Assembly (NCBI GenBank): GCA_049654905.1
Contig: JBASIS010000265.1
Coordinates: 1 to 30,482, forward strand
DNA length: 30,482 bases
Source: M0108 sp049654905
GTDB lineage: Bacteria > Pseudomonadota > Gammaproteobacteria > Chromatiales > Chromatiaceae
Direction: 5' to 3'
A model generated the notes under the pieces. It did no database searches. It worked only from the letters and a program-made list of their open reading frames with translations, and was not told where the DNA came from. The position numbers and the translations under genes are program-made. Of the stretch, positions 24,693-30,482 are shown piece by piece. The stretch's first letter is position 1, and each line of letters begins with the position of its first letter.

Positions 24693-25877
24693 TCAACGGG
24701 GCGGGGCCGAAGCCCCCCCCGACCAACCGGCGGCCACGCCCGGAGGTGGATCGCCAAGAATGCGTTCGCCGGGACGCAGACCACTGAGGACGTTCACCAT
24801 GCCGTCCGGCTGCCGCTCGCCCAGACGGACCAGGCGCAGATTAGGGCGGCCCTGCTCATCCAGGACATAGACCCCAGGCAGGCTGCCGTTGTAACGGATG
24901 GCCGTGGCCGGAACCAGCGGATTGCCCCGTTCCGGGGCCCCAAAGTCCGGAACCAGGACCCGAACGTACAAACCCGGCTCGGCTACACCCTGGGGCAGAT
25001 CCAGCTTCACCTTAACCGTGTGCCGCTGGGCGTCGGCCATGGGGTAGATCTGGGCCACGCGCACCGGCACCTGCTGATGATTCACGTCGAGTTCGGCGGT
25101 AATCATCATGCCCTCCTTCAGCCCGGCACGCAGACGGGAGGGGACATCGATATCGACCTGAAGGTATTCCACGTCCGCGAATGTCAGCAGAGGCTGGCCC
25201 GGCTGGGTGGTATCGCCGACCTCCACGGATTTCTTGACGATGACGCCATCGAAGGGAGCAATGCTCCGGGCATCGCGCAGCTTGGAATCCAGGGCCTGCA
25301 AATCGGCCTGCAAGGACATGAGGGCACTGCGCGCCTGCTCGACCTGGGTCCCGGAGGCATGGAGATCCGCCGAAACCTCCGCCCCCTCGGAGCGTTCGCC
25401 CAAAAAGCCCTCCATGGGACGGGTGAACATCTGGTCAAAGAGGTTGGGGACGGCCATGCCACCCGGTGGGGCCTTGGATCTGGGTGAGTAGATCTCGCGG
25501 TTAAACTGGATGCCCGCATTACGCCACTGAGCATCGGCGGAGGCCATCTGTGCCAGAAGGGCGCGGCGCTTAGCCAGAAGTTCCTGATCGTCGATGGCGA
25601 CCAGAAGATCGCCTTTTTTGAACTTGTCACCTTCGATACCCGCCAGGTAGCTGACCCGGCCCGGCATCTGGGCGGCGAGGGTGACCTCCTTGTAAGGGAC
25701 CACGGTGCCACCAATCGAGAGGGTGGGCGCACCCTCCGACTGGCGGACCACGAATTCACCGAAACCCTGCTGCGGAGGGTAAGCCAGGGGCGGGGCGGCC
25801 GCCACCAGGGATGACGTCGCCACCCAGGTCGCCACGAAGAATCCCCGCATCATTGGATTAACCATAAGCTTAGCCAT
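24693..25877 (-). CDS. RND periplasmic adaptor subunit (membrane fusion protein)
   Basis: A 394-residue HlyD/AcrA-type adaptor. The N-terminal signal (MMRGFFVATWVATSSLVAAA) is followed by the first half of the lipoyl domain (GGTVVPYKEVTLAAQMPGRV, then GDKFKKGDLLVAIDDQEL). A helical hairpin of about 110 residues (about 95-205) comes next, then the second lipoyl half (SIAPFDGVIVKKSVEVGDT, GQPLLTFAD), a beta-barrel and a membrane-proximal domain ending GLRPGERIL. It would bridge the RND pump to an outer-membrane channel not encoded here. ATG 25877 is used; ATG 25865 is possible. Its C-terminus has a PPP motif and a G8 run in the coding strand (24713-24720). Confidence 0.9.
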   Translation of the reverse strand: MAKLMVNPMMRGFFVATWVATSSLVAAAPPLAYPPQQGFGEFVVRQSEGAPTLSIGGTVVPYKEVTLAAQMPGRVSYLAGIEGDKFKKGDLLVAIDDQELLAKRRALLAQMASADAQWRNAGIQFNREIYSPRSKAPPGGMAVPNLFDQMFTRPMEGFLGERSEGAEVSADLHASGTQVEQARSALMSLQADLQALDSKLRDARSIAPFDGVIVKKSVEVGDTTQPGQPLLTFADVEYLQVDIDVPSRLRAGLKEGMMITAELDVNHQQVPVRVAQIYPMADAQRHTVKVKLDLPQGVAEPGLYVRVLVPDFGAPERGNPLVPATAIRYNGSLPGVYVLDEQGRPNLRLVRLGERQPDGMVNVLSGLRPGERILGDPPPGVAAGWSGGASAPPR

Positions 25878-26217
25878 GCTATATTTAACCTTAACCGCTG
25901 GTCCAGCAAGCGAGGGTTCGCCGCCGAGGTAAACGCCGCAAACCTAACGGAGTGGACTTAGCCGCCTCCCCGCCACCTGGACTTGCCGCGCGCCCATGAA
26001 CGGAGCCTACTTTATGCTTAACAAGTAGAAAGCGCCAAGGACTATTATGCCGGAAACTCTGGTCGGCTTCAATACCCTGCAATCATTATTACAGTTAAAT
26101 CAGATGCCTAAACAGGCCGGTACGATTCCCGCAGTCCTTGGCCGCTTGTTGATTGGCCTCCCGGCCCCCGTTGGGTTTACCATCCTTAACATTTTCAACC
26201 TAAGAGGAAATTACCCC
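25878..26217. other. 340-bp divergent intergenic region
   Basis: This lies between the adaptor (minus) and the dynamin-like gene (plus) and is noticeably more AT-rich than the genes. It contains a direct repeat TTAAGGTTAA on the minus strand just before the adaptor start and an 11-bp palindrome at 25897-25907. It also holds an in-frame plus-strand extension of the GTPase frame from ATG 26047 with AAGGA upstream. No good sigma70 pair was found on either strand. Confidence 0.6.
25897..25907. promoter_or_regulatory. 11-bp palindrome upstream of the RND operon
   Basis: GCTGG-T-CCAGC is a perfect inverted repeat 20 bp before the adaptor start. It may be an operator for pump expression; there is no adjacent regulator gene to support this. 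Confidence 0.3.
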
Positions 26218-27699
26218 ATGTCTCCCACCACGGACGCCGTCGAACAGCAACTCAAAAACCTCGAATCCCATCTCGCCCAGGAGAACCCCGTCCTCCTGAG
26301 CACGGTCCAGAGTTTCCGCGCCCTCGACAAGGTAGCCCACGCCATGGGATTGCTGGCCCCCGACCAGTCCTACGCTACCCAGATTCCCTGGTGGCCCCTG
26401 ATCTCGGTGCTGGGCACCTTCTCGGCCGGCAAGTCCACCTTCATCAACCACTTTCTCGGCTATAAGATCCAGCGTAGCGGCAACCAGGCCGTCGATGACC
26501 GCTTTACCGTCATCTGCTACAGCCGGGAGGCCACGGCCCATGCCCTACCGGGCATAGCCCTGGATTCGGATCCCCGCTTCCCGCTCTATCAGATCTCCAA
26601 GGACATTGATGTGGCGGCGGCCGGCGAGGGTAAGCGCATCGATACCTATCTCCAGCTCAAGACCTGCCCGAGCGAGGCCCTGCGCGGCAAAATCCTCATC
26701 GACTCCCCCGGCTTCGACGCCGATGCCCAGCGCACCGCGACCCTGCGGATCACGGATCACATCATTGATCTTTCCGACCTGGTACTGGTGTTCTTCGACG
26801 CCCGCCACCCGGAACCGGGGGCCATGCGCGACACCCTGAAGCACCTGGTCGCCGATACCATCGGCCGATCGGACTCGAGCAAGTTTCTCTATATTCTCAA
26901 TCAGATTGATACGGCGGCACGGGAGGACAACCCAGAGGACGTCGTCGCCGCCTGGCAGCGCGCCCTCGGCGAAGAGGGCCTGACCGCCGGTCGGTTTTAC
27001 ACTATATATAATCCCGATGCCGCGACGCCCATCGAGGACGAGGGCAAACGCAAGCGCTTCGAGGCCAAGCGCGACCTCGACTTGGGGGAAATCCACGGCC
27101 GTATGCAGGAGGTCGAGATCGAGCGTGCCTACCGCATCGTCGGCGCCCTCGACAAGACCGCGAAAGACATCAGCGACAAGGCCGCCCCCTTCCTGATCCG
27201 TGCCCTGAGCCGCTGGCGCCTGCGCACCCTCTGGGGGGACGGTATCGCCCTCGGCGCCCTGACCATCCTCTCCCTGGCCGGCACCCTGGAAATCGGCTAC
27301 TGGAGCGAGCCCGCCGCCCAGCCAGGCTGGGTTTCGACCCTGGTGAGTCTCTCCCTGGACCTGGTATTCCTGGCCGTGCTGGTCGGAATCGCCGCCCTCA
27401 TTCACTTTAGTATCCGCAATCTGGCCGCCATGAGTCTGATGAACTCCCTGCGCAAGGAGGCAGCGACCCTGGGGGTCCGCGGCGACCTCATGGCCGCCTT
27501 CCAGCGCAACACCAAGGCCTGGCGTACCATCCTTGCCCCCAATCCGGCCGGCTGGACTGGCGCGGCCCGGCGGCGCCTGACCAAAATTCGCGAGGACGCC
27601 AACTCCTACGTCCAGATTTTGAACGACCGCTTCACCAACCCCTCGGGGGATGGCCTGACACCCGAAGCCCCGCCCGTCACCCGCGGGGAAGCTGATTAA
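26218..27699 (+). CDS. EHD/dynamin-like large GTPase with C-terminal membrane hairpin
   Basis: A 493-residue protein. The P-loop is GTFSAGKST (66-74), followed by a switch-I-like NQAVDDRFTV, G3 DSPGFD (162-167) and G4 NQID (228-231); TFSAGKSTFINHFLG with DDRFTV is reminiscent of EHD-type dynamins. Two hydrophobic segments (about 342-362 and 375-399) with a short loop would anchor it in the inner membrane, with a basic C-terminal helix region. Bacterial dynamin-like proteins reshape or protect membranes; the role here is unknown. ATG 26218 is chosen for AGAGGAAA upstream and the change in codon use there. An in-frame ATG 26047 would add 57 hydrophobic residues. nadA follows after 31 bp. Confidence 0.85.
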   Translation: MSPTTDAVEQQLKNLESHLAQENPVLLSTVQSFRALDKVAHAMGLLAPDQSYATQIPWWPLISVLGTFSAGKSTFINHFLGYKIQRSGNQAVDDRFTVICYSREATAHALPGIALDSDPRFPLYQISKDIDVAAAGEGKRIDTYLQLKTCPSEALRGKILIDSPGFDADAQRTATLRITDHIIDLSDLVLVFFDARHPEPGAMRDTLKHLVADTIGRSDSSKFLYILNQIDTAAREDNPEDVVAAWQRALGEEGLTAGRFYTIYNPDAATPIEDEGKRKRFEAKRDLDLGEIHGRMQEVEIERAYRIVGALDKTAKDISDKAAPFLIRALSRWRLRTLWGDGIALGALTILSLAGTLEIGYWSEPAAQPGWVSTLVSLSLDLVFLAVLVGIAALIHFSIRNLAAMSLMNSLRKEAATLGVRGDLMAAFQRNTKAWRTILAPNPAGWTGAARRRLTKIREDANSYVQILNDRFTNPSGDGLTPEAPPVTRGEAD

Positions 27700-27730
27700 C
27701 CTACTGCATCCCCGGCACGGAGACCCACCT

Positions 27731-28804
27731 ATGTCGTTTCCACAAGCCATTGAAATCCCGGCCGTCCAGGTGCCCAGCCACCCGGTCTGGCCGGTCCTGC
27801 CTCCCGAGGAGAAGGCGGACCTCAAGGCGCGCATCAAGAGCCTCCTGGCGAGACTCAATGCCGTCCTGGTCGCCCACTACTACACGGATGGAGACCTGCA
27901 GGAACTGGCGGAGGAGACGGGTGGCTACGTCGCCGACTCGCTGGAGATGGCGCGCTTCGGCAGCGAGAGTCAAGCCAGCACCCTGGTGGTGTGCGGCGTA
28001 CGCTTTATGGGTGAGACCGCTAAGATTCTCAATCCCGAAAAGCACGTCCTCATGCCCAACCTGGCGGCCACCTGCTCGCTGGACGAGGGCTGTCCAGCGG
28101 ACCTTTTCGCGTCCTTTTGCGACCAGCACCCGGATCACGCCGTGGTGGTTTATGCCAACACCTCGGCGGCGGTCAAGGCCAGATCCGACTGGGTAGTGAC
28201 CTCCAGCATCGCCCTGCCGGTGGTCGAGCACCTCCAGGCCCAGGGACAAAAAATCCTCTGGGCCCCGGACAAACACCTTGGGCATTACATCGAACGGGTC
28301 ACGGGCGCCGAAATGCTGCTCTGGCCCGGGGCCTGCGTGGTCCACGAGGAATTCAAGGGCTTCGCCCTCGACCGGGTACGGCGCCTGCACCCCGGCGCCG
28401 CCGTTCTCGTCCACCCCGAGGCCCCGGACGAGGTCGTGGATCAGGCGGATGTGGTGGGCTCCACCACCCAGTTGATCAAGGCGGTGCTGGAGATGCCTAA
28501 CCAGGAGTTTATCGTTGCCACGGATGAGGGCATCTTCTGGAAGATGCACCAGCTCGCCCCGGACAAGAAGCTCATCGCCGCACCCACCGCCGGCGTGGGC
28601 GCCACCTGCGAGAGTTGTGCCCGTTGTCCCTGGATGGCCATGAATGCCTTACAGAACCTGGAGCAGGTCCTGATAACCGGCGACCAGGAGATCCTGATCG
28701 CCCCCGAAATCCGCGCCCAAGCGCGACAACCCATCCAGCGGATGTTGGATTTTGCCCGGGAGCGGGGCATCGGGGGACGGCAAACCCGTACGCCTGGTCA
28801 TTAA
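27731..28804 (+). CDS. nadA: Quinolinate synthase
   Basis: A 357-residue 4Fe-4S enzyme condensing iminoaspartate with dihydroxyacetone phosphate to quinolinate in NAD biosynthesis. The three cluster cysteines match E. coli C113, C200 and C297 at a constant offset: C115 (AATCSLDEGC), C202 (WPGACVVHEEF) and C299 (CESCARCPWMAMN, which also contains C293 and C296). HYYTDGDLQELAEETGGYVADS and the APDKHLGHYI loop are also conserved. ATG 27731 has GGAG upstream. It may be read through from the GTPase gene 31 bp before it, and a terminator candidate follows the stop. Confidence 0.97.
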   Translation: MSFPQAIEIPAVQVPSHPVWPVLPPEEKADLKARIKSLLARLNAVLVAHYYTDGDLQELAEETGGYVADSLEMARFGSESQASTLVVCGVRFMGETAKILNPEKHVLMPNLAATCSLDEGCPADLFASFCDQHPDHAVVVYANTSAAVKARSDWVVTSSIALPVVEHLQAQGQKILWAPDKHLGHYIERVTGAEMLLWPGACVVHEEFKGFALDRVRRLHPGAAVLVHPEAPDEVVDQADVVGSTTQLIKAVLEMPNQEFIVATDEGIFWKMHQLAPDKKLIAAPTAGVGATCESCARCPWMAMNALQNLEQVLITGDQEILIAPEIRAQARQPIQRMLDFARERGIGGRQTRTPGH

Positions 28805-28831
28805 GGGGATTATGACCGCCGCGGTTTTTTT
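28796..28831 (+). terminator. Rho-independent terminator candidate after nadA
   Basis: GGTCAT (28796-28801) pairs perfectly with ATGACC (28812-28817) across the nadA stop, and the overlapping ACCG-CCG-CGGT hairpin runs directly into T7 (28825-28831). The stems are short but the T-tract is clear. Confidence 0.5.
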
Positions 28832-28923
28832 CAAGGCTGCCACCCCGAATTCTTGGCAAAGCCTCCGCCATGCCTTAACATCGAAACAGATAACAACAAT
28901 GAAGCCTGGCAGCCGTCCCGCCG

Positions 28924-28949
28924 GGCTCGTGACTCGGCATACCCGAGCC
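28924..28949 (+). other. Alternative stem-loops in the leader of the tetraheme cytochrome
   Basis: The element CCGAGCC (28943-28949) can pair either with GGCTCG (28924-28929) or, as CCGAG, with CTCGG (28933-28937). These are mutually exclusive hairpins 37 bp before the cytochrome start. This is suggestive but unsupported as a switch. Confidence 0.3.
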
Positions 28950-28985
28950 ACCTGAATGCCATTGCCACCCCCAATGAGGATTTCC

Positions 28986-29600
28986 ATGGCCAAGCCCGAA
29001 GGCGCCTCCCGCAAGAAATTAATCCTTGGTTTTGCTGTCATTTTCGTGGCGGGCATCGTTTTCGCCGGACTCTTCAACGCCGGACTGGCCCACACCAATA
29101 CCACGGAATTCTGCACCTCCTGCCACACCATGCAAAAGAATCTGGAGGAATTGCAGCAATCGACCCATTGGCAGAATGCCTCCGGAGTCCACGCGGGCTG
29201 CGCCGACTGCCATGTCCCCCAGCCCTTCATTCCCAAGATGATCGCCAAGGTCATGGCCGCCAAGGACGTCTATCATGAATTTATGGGCACCATCGACACC
29301 CCGGAGAAATACGAGGCCCATCGCTGGAACATGGCCAGCCGTGTCTGGGAGAAGATGAAGGCCACCGATTCCCGCGAGTGCCGCTCCTGTCATGAGTATT
29401 CACATATGGACCTGGCGGCCCAGGACCGCTCCGCCCGTAGCCGCCACAGCAACGCCCCCGACAAGGGCGATACCTGCATTGACTGCCATAAGGGCATAGT
29501 CCATGCCATGCCCGAAGAGCCCGACGAGGTCGATCCAGACGCGGGCACGGCGCAAACCCAGGCCGATATGGAAGCCGCAAGCAAAGCTAAATCCGAATGA
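28986..29600 (+). CDS. NapC/NirT-family membrane tetraheme cytochrome c (quinol dehydrogenase)
   Basis: A 204-residue protein with one N-terminal membrane anchor (about 11-33, KLILGFAVIFVAGIVFAGLF) and four CxxCH heme sites: CTSCH (43-47), CADCH (72-76), CRSCH (132-136) and CIDCH (164-168). M49 right after the first heme motif and HWQNASGVHAGCADCH match the NapC/NrfH pattern. Such proteins oxidise quinol and pass electrons to a periplasmic reductase. ATG 28986 is preceded by GAGGA at 5 bp. The acidic/Ala tail after residue 175 is longer than the heme domain needs. No terminal reductase is in the window; the next gene, 47 bp on, encodes an exported ankyrin protein. Confidence 0.93.
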   Translation: MAKPEGASRKKLILGFAVIFVAGIVFAGLFNAGLAHTNTTEFCTSCHTMQKNLEELQQSTHWQNASGVHAGCADCHVPQPFIPKMIAKVMAAKDVYHEFMGTIDTPEKYEAHRWNMASRVWEKMKATDSRECRSCHEYSHMDLAAQDRSARSRHSNAPDKGDTCIDCHKGIVHAMPEEPDEVDPDAGTAQTQADMEAASKAKSE

Positions 29601-29647
29601 TCGCCGGATCCATCCACCGGAACCGATCGCCTCGAGGCGCCGCCGAC

Positions 29648-30482
29648 ATGACCACCCGATACCTGACCGCCCTGCCCCTTCTCCTGGCACTCGTCGCCGC
29701 GCTCCCGGCACAGGCCGCCGATAACTCCCTTGGCAAGGAGATGCGCAACGCCGCCGCCGTCGGCAAGACCGAAGAGGTCACGCGCTACCTCGATCAGGGC
29801 GTACCGGTCGATGCCGCCAATGAGTTCGGCAAGACGGCCCTGATGATGGCTGTCGAGGGCGACAACCTGGAGACCGTCGCCCTGCTCCTGGCCCGGGGCG
29901 CCAATGTCAACGCCCGCGCCAACGCCAACTGCACCGCCCTGACCTTCGCCGCCGAGAACGGCCACATCGGCATCACCGCCCTCCTCATCGAGCGGGGCGC
30001 CAATCTGCACGACCGCACCCGCGGTGGCTGGGACGCCCTCATGATCGCCGCCCGGTACGGCATCGCCGACATGGTGGAGCAACTGCTTTACAAGGGCGCC
30101 GATCCCAAGGCCTCGGATAAGGATCACCGTACCGCCATGATGGACGCCGCCGCCCGTGGCCACGCCCAAGTCGTGAAGCTGCTGGTCGATGCGGGCGCCG
30201 AACTGGAGGCCAAGGATAAGGAGGGCGCGACCGCCCTCCTCCTGGCCGCTGGCGAGGGCCAAACCGATGTCGTGGCCACTCTGCTCGCCAAGGGCGCCAA
30301 TCCCAACGCCCATGACAAGCTGGGCGGCACGGCCCTCATCTGGGCCATTGGCAGTAATCGTACCGATGTCGTCGAACTGCTGCTGGCCGCTGGCGCGGAC
30401 CCTAACCAGCAGGATGTCGACGGGGTCAGCGCCCTCATCGAGGCCGTCAACACCGGTCATGGCGATTTCATCGGCCCGCTGC
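29648..30482 (+). CDS. Exported ankyrin-repeat protein, 3' end beyond window
   Basis: 278 residues are visible. The N-terminus is a signal peptide (YLTALPLLLALVAALPAQA, cleavage before ADNS), so the protein is periplasmic. After a degenerate capping repeat, a strict 33-residue period starts at GKTAL 61 and recurs at NCTAL 94, GWDAL 127, HRTAM 160, GATAL 193, GGTAL 226 and GVSAL 259. Most units carry the ankyrin consensus (A-AA-GH--VV-LLL--GA). Ankyrin stacks bind other proteins and have no catalysis of their own. It starts 47 bp after the tetraheme cytochrome, on the same strand, and both act in the periplasm, which suggests a shared complex. The stop codon is not in the window. Confidence 0.88.
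   Translation, partial: MTTRYLTALPLLLALVAALPAQAADNSLGKEMRNAAAVGKTEEVTRYLDQGVPVDAANEFGKTALMMAVEGDNLETVALLLARGANVNARANANCTALTFAAENGHIGITALLIERGANLHDRTRGGWDALMIAARYGIADMVEQLLYKGADPKASDKDHRTAMMDAAARGHAQVVKLLVDAGAELEAKDKEGATALLLAAGEGQTDVVATLLAKGANPNAHDKLGGTALIWAIGSNRTDVVELLLAAGADPNQQDVDGVSALIEAVNTGHGDFIGPL

Noticed and set aside
26545..27858. Minus-strand open frame of 437 codons
   Set aside because: Antisense of the dynamin-like GTPase, whose P-loop, G3 and G4 motifs lie on plus.

Overview
The window is GC-rich (roughly 60-65% by eye), gene-dense, and typical of a gammaproteobacterium. The best guess is a purple sulfur bacterium or relative (Chromatiales). This rests on the complete EF-P/EpmA/EpmB set, a TSUP-type (TauE/SafE) exporter operon, a Pseudomonas-type methionine gamma-lyase, a NapC-type tetraheme cytochrome and an exosortase-H locus. 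It is an inference from gene content, not a database match. I saw no tRNA, rRNA, CRISPR array, insertion sequence or prophage.

Layout. 1-5476: a 2OG-Fe(II) oxygenase (minus, cut by the window edge) divergent from an AAA/DUF4143 ATPase across a 15-bp perfect palindrome, then Fe-superoxide dismutase, an alpha/beta hydrolase and argG on plus. 5549-6670: a two-gene exosortase-H locus on minus in which both genes carry a lesion (a one-base frameshift in xrtH and an in-frame TGA in its partner). 6875-9042: a plus-strand operon of a small membrane protein, a TauE/SafE permease and a tandem-domain universal stress protein. 9205-12454: methionine gamma-lyase and an SLC13 permease with RCK_C domains (minus). 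12626-15268: epmA and efp overlapping by ATGA on minus, with divergent epmB. 15417-16655: a pseudo-receiver/degenerate-EAL protein (FimX-like logic).

16688-25877 is a long run of minus-strand genes. In transcription order they are: periplasmic adaptor, RND pump with an extra hydrophobic segment and a Pro/Ala/Lys-rich tail, a secreted Pro/Gly/Arg-rich protein, a secreted LolA/DUF4412-like protein, an orphan ParA ATPase, a one-TM protein with eleven uninterrupted Met-rich heptads, and a 5'-nucleotidase. 26218-30482 on plus: an EHD/dynamin-like GTPase with a membrane hairpin, nadA, a tetraheme NapC/NirT cytochrome, and an exported ankyrin-repeat protein that runs off the end.

The most promising candidates for an undescribed system are the ParA plus membrane coiled-coil pair (17688-18889), the RND pump with its long C-terminal tail and secreted partner (19856-25877), and the NapC/periplasmic-ankyrin pair (28986-30482). 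The doubly damaged exosortase-H locus is the clearest directly visible anomaly. The EF-P module may be locally relevant because both pump subunits contain Pro-Pro-Pro motifs.
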